64,000 nt of DNA from Gluconacetobacter johannae (lineage in GTDB: Bacteria > Pseudomonadota > Alphaproteobacteria > Acetobacterales > Acetobacteraceae): contig NZ_JABEQH010000001.1 in NCBI RefSeq assembly GCF_014174305.1, forward strand, positions 1-64,000, read 5' to 3'. This document shows, piece by piece, positions 28,394 to 37,403 of the stretch. The notes beneath the pieces were generated by a model. The model saw only the letters and a program-made list of their open reading frames with translations, was not told the origin of the DNA and ran no database searches. Both the position numbers and the translations under genes were made by a program. Numbering within the stretch: position 1 is the first letter of the stretch; each line of letters opens with the position of its first letter.

Positions 28394-28721
28394 AGGTTTT
28401 TGGAAGCCGGCGCTGTTGGCGCCTGATGGAACGGTGACGGGGGGCTGACGGGTCGTCGCGTCGGTCACGTCTCTGTCAGCTTTACGGAATTTTATGGCGG
28501 TTGGCCGCGATTTGCGGGGCAGGCCGATGATGTCGGCGGCCGGGGCGGCGGGCAGGCACTGGATTGCCGCACGCGATGGTGTTACGCCGCCCCGGAACGC
28601 GACATGATGCTGGGGCGCGCCTTCCGGAGGAGCGGGAAACATGACAGGCCAGACGATACGGGGCGGCTTTCCGTCCCGGCGATAGAGAATGGCGTCAGAT
28701 CCTCTGCCCGGAGGCCAGTCC
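28394..28721 (+). promoter_or_regulatory. Leader region of coaA with a 14-codon open reading frame
   Basis: About 330 bases without a full gene. A mini-ORF at 28641-28685 (MTGQTIRGGFPSRR) has a strong GGAGGAG ribosome site and stops 3 bases before an in-frame ATG (28689) for coaA and 36 bases before the GTG used here. This could couple translation or act as a leader peptide. A small GGCGC/GCGCC stem lies near 28409-28423. Confidence 0.35.
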
Positions 28722-29660
28722 GTGTTCCGTGAAAGCGAGACGGCGGTGCCGTACCTGACCTTTTCGCGGTCGGAATGGGCGGCCCTGCGTGCGAACGTGC
28801 CGCTGTCCCTGTCCGAGGACGAGATCGCGGCCCTTCGCGGCCGGAACGAACCGGTATCGCTGGCCGACATCACCGAGATCTACCTGCCGCTGTCGCGCCT
28901 GCTGAACCTGCATGTGACGGCGCTACGCAGCCTGAACAGCATGGTGGAAAGCGCGTTCCTGGGCTGTCCCCGGATCACGGTGCCCTTCATCATCGGCATC
29001 GCCGGCAGCGTCGGTGTAGGCAAAAGCACCTTTGCCCGCCTGTTGCAGGCGGTCCTGTCCCGCTGGCCCGATCATCCCCGGGTCGATCTGGTGACCACCG
29101 ACGGATTCCTGCTGCCCACGCGGGAACTGGAGGAACGCGACCTGATGCAGCGCAAGGGCTTTCCCGAAAGCTACGACCTGCGCCGGATGATCGCTTTTCT
29201 GGCGGCGGTGAAGGCGGGGGAGCGCCACCTGCGGGTGCCCTATTACTCGCACGACGCCTACGATATCGTGCCCGATCGCTTTCAGATCGTCGACCGGCCC
29301 GATATCCTGATTTTCGAAGGGCTGAACGTGCTGCAGACCGGCAGCGACCGCTCCGCCGTGGCGTCGGATTTCTTCGATTTCTCGATTTATCTGGATGCCG
29401 CGACGGCGGATATCGAGTCGTGGTACGTGGACCGCTTCCTGCTGCTGCAACGCACCGCGTTCCGCAAGCCGACATCCTATTTCCATAATTACTGCGACCT
29501 GCCGCGGGACGAGGCGGAAGCGCTCGCCCGCAGAATCTGGAACCGGATCAATCTTCCGAACCTGCAGGCCAACATCCTGCCGACGCGCGAACGCGCCCGG
29601 CTGATCGTCCGCAAGGAACGGTCGCACGCGGTCGGCGAGGTCCGGCTACGCCACCTCTGA
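28722..29660 (+). CDS. coaA: Pantothenate kinase type I
   Basis: Phosphorylates pantothenate, the first step of coenzyme A synthesis, 312 residues. P-loop [28 protein letters not shown] and the C-terminal YFHNY block are typical of the E. coli type. I prefer the GTG at 28722, which has GGAGG at 28710-28714 and gives the family length ([15 protein letters not shown] about ten residues in). An ATG at 28689 would add 11 residues. Confidence 0.95.
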   Translation: MFRESETAVPYLTFSRSEWAALRANVPLSLSEDEIAALRGRNEPVSLADITEIYLPLSRLLNLHVTALRSLNSMVESAFLGCPRITVPFIIGIAGSVGVGKSTFARLLQAVLSRWPDHPRVDLVTTDGFLLPTRELEERDLMQRKGFPESYDLRRMIAFLAAVKAGERHLRVPYYSHDAYDIVPDRFQIVDRPDILIFEGLNVLQTGSDRSAVASDFFDFSIYLDAATADIESWYVDRFLLLQRTAFRKPTSYFHNYCDLPRDEAEALARRIWNRINLPNLQANILPTRERARLIVRKERSHAVGEVRLRHL

Positions 29661-29698
29661 GCGTGCCGTCCCCGCGCCGGGGGCCGCCCGGTCCGGGG

Positions 29699-30844
29699 TC
29701 AGCGTTGCCGTTCGATATCCGCGCCGCCACCCGGCAGCGGGGCGTCGCCCTTGATGGCCAGCGTGGCGCCATCCCACGACAGCGTACGCAGCATGCGGTC
29801 CATGACCCCCTGGACCAGGATGGATTTGCCGTCCGGCGCGAAGACCAGGCCCTGCGGCCAGAGCGTGCCCGGCGCCTGCGCCAGCGGGGTCAGGTGGCCG
29901 TCCGCCAGCGCCAGCACCGTGACGACCCCCCGGTCATGATAAAGCGGCGAGGTCGGGACGACGGCGGACCCGTTCTGGGACACCACGGCAACGAAGCGGC
30001 CGTCAGGCGAGATATCCAGCCCCTCGGGCGCGTTCGGCACGACGACGCGCTGGATTTCGCGGATCGGCGAGGCCGTCAGGTCCAGGACCGACAGGGCGCC
30101 GGGCAGGCCCTCGCCATGGCCCAGGATGCCCATGACGGCATAATGCCCGTCACGGGTCAGGCGGATGTTCCACGGGCCGGGCTTGATATCCAGCGGCTGC
30201 GGGTCAACCGTGATGCTGTCGCCGTCGATGTGCAGGACGAAGACCTTGTCCCCCTTCCACAGGCTGACCAGTGCGCGCTTGCCGTCCGGGGTGATCGCCA
30301 AACCGCCGGGGAAGCCGGCCGTCACCGGCAACGAAATGATTTTCCGGTCGCTGAGCCTGCGTCCGTCGAACCGGAACCAGGTCAGCACGCCGCCGGCCCC
30401 GTTGGCGACCAGCACATGCTTCTGGTCCGGCGTGAGGCGCAGCGTGGTGGCGCCGGGGGCGGACTGGACCTGCTGGATCACGCGGGGCTTCGGCCCGGAC
30501 AGGTCGACGACGCTGATCCGGTCGTCGGGCACGATCCTGCCCTGCGCCGGATCGGCCTTCGTCGCGGAGGACACCAGCACGATCCTGCCGTCCGGCGTCA
30601 GTTCCAGGCCCGTCGGCGGCCCAACGACGCTGACGGGGACAGCCACGCTGGACCGGACCGCCCACACCCCGTTCGACCCCTGCTCCAGGACCGACAGCGT
30701 ATCGGGCTTCAGCGGGCTGGGCAGGACCTGCACCCCGTTACGCAGGATGGAATGGGCGTCGTTGGCGGAAACGACCGTTTCGGCCCGTGCGGCGGTGGCC
30801 AGCGCCATCGAGACGCACAACGTGGACAGGACCCTCAGACGCAT
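29699..30844 (-). CDS. Exported beta-propeller (YncE/lactonase-like) protein
   Basis: Protein of 381 residues with a signal peptide (VLSTLCVSMALATAARA). The rest is a chain of propeller blades marked by recurrent xLTPDGRxxLVS-type strands such as GLELTPDGRIVLVSS, RLTPDQKHVLVANGAG, AITPDGKRALVSLW and DISPDGRFVAVVSQNG. About seven blades fit the length. Such periplasmic propellers bind ligands or act as lactonases; no catalytic set can be pointed to here. Confidence 0.8.
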   Translation of the reverse strand: MRLRVLSTLCVSMALATAARAETVVSANDAHSILRNGVQVLPSPLKPDTLSVLEQGSNGVWAVRSSVAVPVSVVGPPTGLELTPDGRIVLVSSATKADPAQGRIVPDDRISVVDLSGPKPRVIQQVQSAPGATTLRLTPDQKHVLVANGAGGVLTWFRFDGRRLSDRKIISLPVTAGFPGGLAITPDGKRALVSLWKGDKVFVLHIDGDSITVDPQPLDIKPGPWNIRLTRDGHYAVMGILGHGEGLPGALSVLDLTASPIREIQRVVVPNAPEGLDISPDGRFVAVVSQNGSAVVPTSPLYHDRGVVTVLALADGHLTPLAQAPGTLWPQGLVFAPDGKSILVQGVMDRMLRTLSWDGATLAIKGDAPLPGGGADIERQR

Positions 30845-31032
30845 CGTTCACCTTGCAGACGTATTTATGACATTCCGCTGAACTGATATCCGACGGGCAT
30901 CGGGAATGACATTGGGTAAACTTAATTTTATCCGAACAGGATTTTCCGAATTTGTATCCGAATGGGGACAACGGGAAGAAGGATGTTCGGTATCCGTAAC
31001 TTATTATATTGCACAACGCCCGAGCCGCATCA
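30845..31032. promoter_or_regulatory. AT-rich upstream region of the propeller gene with repeated TATCCGAA motifs
   Basis: TATCCGAA occurs at 30929-30936 and 30955-30962, with variants TTCCGAAT (30944-30951) and TATCCGTA (30991-30998). It lies upstream of the minus-strand propeller gene and downstream of the large glycosyltransferase. Clustered short repeats of this kind suggest regulator binding. Confidence 0.4.
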
Positions 31033-34000
31033 TCATCGCACATGCGCCAGGACGCCGTTCAGGATGGCGGCAAGTTCGTTCCGGTAGGAGTCAGGCCCGT
31101 TTTCCTGCGCCAGCCGGCGCAACGCGCCGTTCCGGACAACCGTCCACAGGGCGGGATCGTCGTGAAGGGCCATGATCGCCTCGGCGAAGCGTCGCGGATC
31201 GTCGGTTCCGCCGGACAGGATGTCCCGCCCGTCGGTCCACCCGGTCTGGGTGCACAGCAACTCGGTGGCGACGACGGGCAGGCCGTAGGATGCGGCCTCG
31301 TGGATCTTGTAGGGCATGCCGCCGGCGAAGCGGGTCGGGGCGACGAAGACCCGATGCTGGTCATACAGCGGGGCCGGATCGTCCACCGGCCCCAGAAGCC
31401 TGACGCGGCCGTTGCCGGCAAACGCGGTGAAATGGACCGTGGGGCCGACATGGCCCGCCACCGACAGGTGGAACGTCGGGGGCAGCAGCGGCAGGACGTG
31501 CGTCACGAACCAGTCCAGGCTGTCGTAATTCGGCGACCCCATGTCATGGATGGCGCCGAGGAACAGCATGTCCTGCCGTTCGACCCAGCGCCGCATGGTC
31601 GGTCGGGGCGCGATCATGTGGCCCAGGATCGAGATATTTTCAAATCCGGCCTGCCGCGCCAGCTCGGCGTCGTGCGCGTTGACCGTGACGATCTGCTGGC
31701 AGAAATAGGCGCAGGCCAGTTCGGCCCGCAGCGCCTCGGGCAAGGGGGGCGGGGGCGGCAGGCCCAGCACGCGCGCGCGTGCGGCGGTGCGCGGGGCGGC
31801 GATGCATTCGGTATCCAGGATGAACCCGTTGACCGGCAGATCGACCGATGTCGCGGCCAGTGCGGGAAGAAGACGATCCAGATTGTGGGTCCGGCCGACC
31901 CAGGTCAGGTCGTAATAGCGCGACCGCCCGCGCACGAAATCGGCCAGCACGTCGATGTCGCGGTCATGCAGGATCTCCACGCTGTCGGGAAAATCCCGAT
32001 AGATCGCGGGCAGGCTTTCGTGGGACGGTGTTATCGGAAAAATTGTGACGTGATAGCCAAGTTCCACCATCATCCGCACGATGTCGTTCGAGCGGACATA
32101 GCCCGACCCCAGATGGCGCAGCGGGATCCGGTCCTCGATATACAGGATGCGCCGGCGATCCTGGCGGGCGGTGCGGGCGAACACGGCGTTTTCGTCGTTG
32201 CGGGGGTAGCAATAGCGCAGGACATCACGATGTTTCGTGGCAAAGACGTGAAGGTTCCGGCGCATCAACCCATGGGAAAACGCGCCGTCCGATGAGCCGT
32301 ATTCCAGATGCCGGACGACGATCGCCGGATCGTAGACGGTGCGGTATCCGGCTTTGCGTAGGCGGACGCACAGATCGACTTCCTCGTAATAGGCCGGCGA
32401 GAACGCGGGATCGAACCCGTCCATGGCGCGCAGGATGTCGCTGCGGACCATCAGGAATGCGCCGGAACAATAATCGACGTCGCGGACGAAATTCGCCTCG
32501 GGAACGGTCGGGTCCCGGTCGCGCAGATATCCGCCCGTGCTGCCGTCGCGCCAGATGATCGAACCGGCTTCCTGCAACACGCCGTTGGTCCGGACCAGCT
32601 TCGCCCCGACTGCGCCGATATCGGGCGCCGAGGTCAGCCGGCGCATGGCGCGCCCGATGGCCTGGTGCCCCAGCGTCAGGTCATTGTTCAGGAACAGCGT
32701 GGCCGGCGCCGCGACATGGCGCAGTGCCGCGTTGCAGGCATCGACATATCCCAGGTTGCGGGAAAACCGGATAAGCCGTGCGCCGGTCACGAACCGTTCG
32801 ATATGGATCGTCTCGTCGTGCGAGCCGGAATCCACGACGATCAGGTCGATGTCGCCCGGCCATCCGGCACGCACCGAGGCCAGTGCCTGCAGGGTCAGGG
32901 CGAAATGATTGCGGACCACGACGATCACACTGACATCCGGTGCGCCGCGTGGGGTGAAGTCGATGGGTTCGCGCGCATGCAGCAGCATCGCGTCCCGCGC
33001 CGTCTGGCGAAAGGCGGCCTTGGTCTGGTCCTCGTCCAGTCGCATCGGCGGCGTGGCGGAACGGTCATGTGGGCATGCCGCCAGCCAGTGTCGGAAGATA
33101 TCCGGATATCGGCCGGACTCGAGGTCGTCCCGAACGCATCCCGAAGCAAGATACGCACGCAGATCGACGTCTTCGTTCGGACGTCGATATTCAGCCACGC
33201 CATATTTCAGGAAATGCTCGTACCCCGAGCGGAACATCCCGCGTTCCAGCGCGTCGTCCACGTCGGCATGTGCGATCCGGTAGTACTGTTCCGAAAACCA
33301 TGGGCCGGGGCGGAAGGATGTCGGCGTCGGGTTGGCCAGGAAATGATGCAGCGCGCAGGAATACTCTCCCGCTGCGATCCGCGCGCCGACTTCGGGATAG
33401 GTTTTCAGATACCAGATCGCATCGAAGCAGGTCGAGACCGTGATGGTCGGGGGGACACGGGGCAGGCGGCCCATGACATGATGGAACGGCCCATCCGCCC
33501 CGGCACGGACACCGTCGAAACCGCCCTCGGCAACGAATGGCGGATCGAACAGCCAATGGCCGCTCTGTCCCGCGCGATCTCCTTCCGCCAGATAGTGATC
33601 GTAGCCGTTGCGAAAGCCGCGCGCGGCAAGGGTCGCGTGGGACAGGGACGGGTCATGCTCCAGGTAACAGGACTCGTCGAACAGCCAGTGCGGTGATCTT
33701 TCGTGAAAACCCGTGGTCAGGTAATGGACAAATCCGTTGGGAACGATGTCGTTCGCAATGGCCTCGGCGATGTCGGGATAGCGGGCCCGATACCAGGCCT
33801 CATCAAAGAACCGGTTCGGCGAATGGCCCAGGCCGATGCCGAAATCCCGAAAATAGGAAAGTACGTCGGCACAGCCGAGGAAGATCATCTGCTCGGCGAC
33901 GAACGGATAGGCGGCCAGGTACCAGACGGGATCGAACCCGTACCAGACGGGCCGGCGGGGCGGGCCGGCGGCGGTTTCTTCCTGTTCGGCCTGTGTCAGG

Positions 34001-34356
34001 GCGTAGCGGATCTCGGCCTCGGCGCATCCCGCGCCGGCCGCCCGGTCGGCCAGGGCCAGGATCGGCGCGGTGACCGTCGGCGCTACCCGCATGTCGTCGA
34101 TCGGCAGGGTCTGCGCCGCCCGGTAGCCGGATCCGGTTTGCACATCCAGCCGGAAGTGATCGACCAGATAGGTCATCCGCACCTCCAGCGGCTGGGCGCA
34201 GGCGCGGGCGAGGCATCGTGTGGCCGCTTCCGCCACGACCGTTCCGCTGCCGTTCGCCAGCAGCAGGCGCATCGCGTTCAGCAGCAGCCCCGCCAGGTCG
34301 TGGACCGTATCGGGCGGCGAATCGACAGTCATGGCGTCACGAGCAGTCTTTTGCAT
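31033..34356 (-). CDS. Large repeat-containing bifunctional glycosyltransferase (GT2 plus GT4-like)
   Basis: Protein of about 1107 residues. Residues about 130-395 hold five or six diverged repeats of roughly 45 residues, each starting near FDxxWYxxxYPD and ending in HYLxxG: FDPVWYLAAYP, FDEAWYRARYPD, FDESCYLEHDP, FDAIWYLKTYPE and FSEQYYRIAHAD are the clearest. A GT2 domain follows from about 474 (DVSVIVVVRNHF, LNNDLTLG at about 555, YYEEVDLCVRL near 662). From about 735 comes a GT-B domain whose donor site is RFAGGMPYKIHEAASYGLP near 1008. It probably builds surface polysaccharide or glycosylates a surface molecule. ATG 34356 or 34332 are both possible. Confidence 0.85.
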   Translation of the reverse strand: MQKTARDAMTVDSPPDTVHDLAGLLLNAMRLLLANGSGTVVAEAATRCLARACAQPLEVRMTYLVDHFRLDVQTGSGYRAAQTLPIDDMRVAPTVTAPILALADRAAGAGCAEAEIRYALTQAEQEETAAGPPRRPVWYGFDPVWYLAAYPFVAEQMIFLGCADVLSYFRDFGIGLGHSPNRFFDEAWYRARYPDIAEAIANDIVPNGFVHYLTTGFHERSPHWLFDESCYLEHDPSLSHATLAARGFRNGYDHYLAEGDRAGQSGHWLFDPPFVAEGGFDGVRAGADGPFHHVMGRLPRVPPTITVSTCFDAIWYLKTYPEVGARIAAGEYSCALHHFLANPTPTSFRPGPWFSEQYYRIAHADVDDALERGMFRSGYEHFLKYGVAEYRRPNEDVDLRAYLASGCVRDDLESGRYPDIFRHWLAACPHDRSATPPMRLDEDQTKAAFRQTARDAMLLHAREPIDFTPRGAPDVSVIVVVRNHFALTLQALASVRAGWPGDIDLIVVDSGSHDETIHIERFVTGARLIRFSRNLGYVDACNAALRHVAAPATLFLNNDLTLGHQAIGRAMRRLTSAPDIGAVGAKLVRTNGVLQEAGSIIWRDGSTGGYLRDRDPTVPEANFVRDVDYCSGAFLMVRSDILRAMDGFDPAFSPAYYEEVDLCVRLRKAGYRTVYDPAIVVRHLEYGSSDGAFSHGLMRRNLHVFATKHRDVLRYCYPRNDENAVFARTARQDRRRILYIEDRIPLRHLGSGYVRSNDIVRMMVELGYHVTIFPITPSHESLPAIYRDFPDSVEILHDRDIDVLADFVRGRSRYYDLTWVGRTHNLDRLLPALAATSVDLPVNGFILDTECIAAPRTAARARVLGLPPPPPLPEALRAELACAYFCQQIVTVNAHDAELARQAGFENISILGHMIAPRPTMRRWVERQDMLFLGAIHDMGSPNYDSLDWFVTHVLPLLPPTFHLSVAGHVGPTVHFTAFAGNGRVRLLGPVDDPAPLYDQHRVFVAPTRFAGGMPYKIHEAASYGLPVVATELLCTQTGWTDGRDILSGGTDDPRRFAEAIMALHDDPALWTVVRNGALRRLAQENGPDSYRNELAAILNGVLAHVR

Positions 34357-34495
34357 GCGGGGGAAATGGCGGATGGCTCCTGACCGGGCGGGCGAGGCGG
34401 AGGTCCAGCCTATGGGCGGCGTGCTTAATGTTTGGTTATTTGCGCGTCTGGGATAGCGTATCGGGGCAATGCAGCGCCGGTGGCGAGGGGGCAGG

Positions 34496-35605
34496 ATGGT
34501 CAGGGCAATCGGTTTGATGAGCGGCACGGCGCTGGACGGGGTGGACGCCGCCTGCATCGAGACCGATGGCGAGACGATCCACGCGACCGGACCGGCGATC
34601 ACCATTCCCTATCCGCCGTCCCTGCGCCGCCGCCTGCGGGAGATATTGGACCATGCCGCCAGCCTGTCGCCCGACGACCCGGACCTGCGCGCGGTCGAAC
34701 GGGACATGACCCACCAGCATGTCGAGGCCGTGCGTGCCTTGCGATGCGACGCGGACCTGGTGGGCTTCCACGGCCAGACGATCCTGCATCGGCCGGAGGA
34801 GGGGCGGACATGGCAGATCGGCGATGCGGCGCTGCTGTCGGGGGAAACCGGCCTGCCGGTCGTGCATGATTTCCGCAGCGCCGACATGGCGGCCGGCGGC
34901 GAGGGCGCGCCGCTGGTGCCGCTGTTCCACGCCGCGCTGACGCGGCGGATCCCCCGGCCGGTCGCCATCCTCAATATCGGCGGGGTCGCGAATGTCTCGC
35001 TGGTCGGGGAAGACGGCGCGCTGGTCGCCTGCGATACCGGGCCGGGCAACGCGTTGCTGGACGATTGGGCGCTGCGCCATACCGGCGTTCCGTACGACCG
35101 CGACGGGATGCTGGCCCGAGCCGGTCAGGTCGATCACGCCGTTCTGGCAATCCTGATGTCGGACCCGTTCTTCGTGCGCGCGGCGCCGAAATCGCTCGAT
35201 CGCCTGGCGTTCCACCAGGGGCTGGCGGCGTTGTCGCGCCTGTCCGCCGTCGATGGGGCGGCGACGCTTGCGGCCTTCACGGTCCGGGCGGTGGCCAGCC
35301 TGCCGCTGCCGTTCCAGCCCCGCCGGTGGCTGGTCTGTGGCGGCGGGCGTCACAATCCGGTGCTGATGGAGGGGTTGCGGGTCCATCTGGCCGCGCCCGT
35401 CGCACCGGTCGAGGCCGTGGGATGGAATGGCGATGCGCTGGAGGCCCAGTGTTTCGGCTTCCTGGCGGTTCGCAGCGTGCGCGGCCTGCCCTTGTCCGGG
35501 CCGGGGACGACCGGCGCCGCGATGCCTGTGACCGGCGGGCGGCTGGAAGCAGGCGGCGTGTCCGAGGATGTGATGCGGGTGCTGAACCGGTGGCGCGCCG
35601 CCTGA
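34496..35605 (+). CDS. anmK: Anhydro-N-acetylmuramic acid kinase
   Basis: Peptidoglycan recycling enzyme that hydrolyses and phosphorylates 1,6-anhydroMurNAc to MurNAc-6-phosphate, 369 residues. The N-terminal IGLMSGTALDGVDAA, the LNIGGVANV block, DTGPGNALLD and the C-terminal CGGGRHNPVLM mark the ASKHA kinase fold. ATG 34496 has GAGGGG a few bases upstream. It is divergent from the large glycosyltransferase, with a shared 139-base promoter region. Confidence 0.93.
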   Translation: MVRAIGLMSGTALDGVDAACIETDGETIHATGPAITIPYPPSLRRRLREILDHAASLSPDDPDLRAVERDMTHQHVEAVRALRCDADLVGFHGQTILHRPEEGRTWQIGDAALLSGETGLPVVHDFRSADMAAGGEGAPLVPLFHAALTRRIPRPVAILNIGGVANVSLVGEDGALVACDTGPGNALLDDWALRHTGVPYDRDGMLARAGQVDHAVLAILMSDPFFVRAAPKSLDRLAFHQGLAALSRLSAVDGAATLAAFTVRAVASLPLPFQPRRWLVCGGGRHNPVLMEGLRVHLAAPVAPVEAVGWNGDALEAQCFGFLAVRSVRGLPLSGPGTTGAAMPVTGGRLEAGGVSEDVMRVLNRWRAA

Positions 35606-35622
35606 TTGTTACGGCGGGACCC

Positions 35623-36051
35623 TCATGCATATCGGTCGTATGTCCTGCCGCGTCGGTGAGGGTCCTGTCCCGGATGATGGGCGCCGGCGGCTCGCGGTCG
35701 CCGAAAAAAATCGATGACCATCTGCATGGAGGTCAGGACCTGGCGCACCGTTTCGACCAGGGCGCCGCCTTCGCCACTTCCGCCGGGCTGACCGATCCGC
35801 CGGGCGGGGGGCGTCATGGGGGCCTGTTCCCCTTTCGCGTGGATCGCGAACTCGGCATCGATGCTTTTGATGGTGATGCCGGCCACCGCGATCGCATGCA
35901 TCCTGTAGCGCAGGACGCAGACCTGTTCGCTCGCCATCGCCATCCGCGCCAGGTCGCCGGGCGTCTGCACGTCGCCTTCATAAGCGCGGGCGCGCATTGC
36001 CATGACATCCGTTGGAAAAGAAGAGTCCGTCATGTCCATGGCTTCGGTCAT
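35623..36051 (-). CDS. Hypothetical 142-residue protein
   Basis: The reading frame has GGAG seven bases before the ATG at 36051. The N-terminal two-thirds looks folded (VCVLRYRMHAIAVAGITIKSIDAEFAI, then VETVRQVLTSMQMVIDFFRR) and the C-terminal tail is basic and rich in Arg, His and Pro. I recognise no family, signal peptide or membrane span. It is divergent from the MFS transporter and convergent with anmK. Confidence 0.5.
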   Translation of the reverse strand: MTEAMDMTDSSFPTDVMAMRARAYEGDVQTPGDLARMAMASEQVCVLRYRMHAIAVAGITIKSIDAEFAIHAKGEQAPMTPPARRIGQPGGSGEGGALVETVRQVLTSMQMVIDFFRRPRAAGAHHPGQDPHRRGRTYDRYA

Positions 36052-36185
36052 GGGGGAACTCCGCCGGGATCCTGTTTCGGTGTCCCGTCAACGGCGACGC
36101 CCATCCGGGGTTGCAGCGGTACCGGATATATGCATGGGCTCGGGGCCTTTTGCCTGTGCGGCGGGCAATAGGATACGGTTGCGGG

Positions 36186-37379
36186 ATGAACATGTCCCCG
36201 CCTGTCCCGACGCCCTCCGGCCTGGTGATTCGTCTGATCGCCTGCGCCGCCGGCATGGTGGTTGCGAACATCTATTACGCCCAGCCCCTGATCGCGCTGA
36301 TCGGGCCGGATATCGGGCTGGCGCCCGCGTGGCAGGGCAGCGTCGTCATGCTGACCCAGCTTGGCTACGGATGCGGGATGATCGGCCTGGTGTCGCTGGC
36401 CGACATCGTTGAAAATCGCCGGCTGGTGCTGGTCGCGCTGGCCTGCCTGTGCGTGGCCCTGCTGGGCTCGGCGCTGGCGTCGTCGGCCGTCGTGTTCCTG
36501 GCCATGGCGTTCGTCGTCGGGGTGTTCGCCACCGCGACGCAGGTCCTGGTGCCCCTGGCGTCCCATCTGTCGGCGGAACGCGATCGCGGTCGTGTGGTCG
36601 GCACCGTCATGGGCGGGTTGATCGGCGGCATCATGCTGGCCCGTCCGTTTGCCAGCATCCTGGCCGCCCATGCCGGCTGGCATGCGGTGTTCGTGGTGTC
36701 GTGCGGGATGATGCTGCTTCTGATGGTGGCGTTGGGCCGGAAACTGCCGCGACGCCAGCCGGTCCATGACGGCCTGACCTACGGGCATATCCTGGGGTCC
36801 CTGGGTGGCCTGCTGGCGCATACGCCGCTGCTGCGGCGGCGGGCGGTCTATCAGGGGGCGGCGTTCGCGGCCTTCAACATGTTCTGGACGGCGGTGCCGC
36901 TGCTGCTGGCCGGCCCGTCATTCCGCCTGGGCCAGACCGGGATCGCGCTGTTCGCCCTGGCCGGTGCGGGCGGGGCGCTGGCGGCGCCGGTCGCGGGGCG
37001 GCTGGCCGACCGGGGCCTGACCGACCGGGCCACGACCGGCGCTATGCTGATGATCGCGGGGGCTTTCGCGGCGACCGGGCTGGCCCTGGCCTGGCGGTCG
37101 CTGCCGTTGCTGGCGCTCGCGGCGATCGTGCTGGATGCGGGCGTGCAGACCAACCAGGTCGTCAGCATGCGGGCGATCTACATGCTGCGGCCCGAGGTGC
37201 GCGGCCGGCTGAACGCCCTGTTCATGACCATGGTCTTCCTGTCGGGCGCGGCGGGCTCGGTTTCGGCCGCCGCCCTGTTCCACGGCGCGGGATGGTCCGC
37301 GGTCGCCCTGGCGGGCGGCGGGCTGGCGGTGGCGGCGCTGGCGCGCCAGGTCAGCGCCGGGGAAACCTTCCGCCGCTGA
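36186..37379 (+). CDS. MFS transporter, probable drug/metabolite exporter
   Basis: Inner-membrane protein of 397 residues with about twelve hydrophobic spans. It opens with NIYYAQPLIALIGPDIG, typical of the YgaY-like MFS subgroup, and carries a loop-2/3 motif SLADIVENRRLV and a long central loop. Export of small compounds by proton antiport is inferred. I chose ATG 36186; the open frame further upstream overlaps the divergent hypothetical gene. Confidence 0.85.
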   Translation: MNMSPPVPTPSGLVIRLIACAAGMVVANIYYAQPLIALIGPDIGLAPAWQGSVVMLTQLGYGCGMIGLVSLADIVENRRLVLVALACLCVALLGSALASSAVVFLAMAFVVGVFATATQVLVPLASHLSAERDRGRVVGTVMGGLIGGIMLARPFASILAAHAGWHAVFVVSCGMMLLLMVALGRKLPRRQPVHDGLTYGHILGSLGGLLAHTPLLRRRAVYQGAAFAAFNMFWTAVPLLLAGPSFRLGQTGIALFALAGAGGALAAPVAGRLADRGLTDRATTGAMLMIAGAFAATGLALAWRSLPLLALAAIVLDAGVQTNQVVSMRAIYMLRPEVRGRLNALFMTMVFLSGAAGSVSAAALFHGAGWSAVALAGGGLAVAALARQVSAGETFRR

Positions 37380-37403
37380 TCTTCCGGCCCCGGCGCCGGC
37401 GTT

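Noticed and set aside
31009-32295. 428-residue plus-strand frame
   Set aside because: Antisense to the large glycosyltransferase, whose domains are clear.
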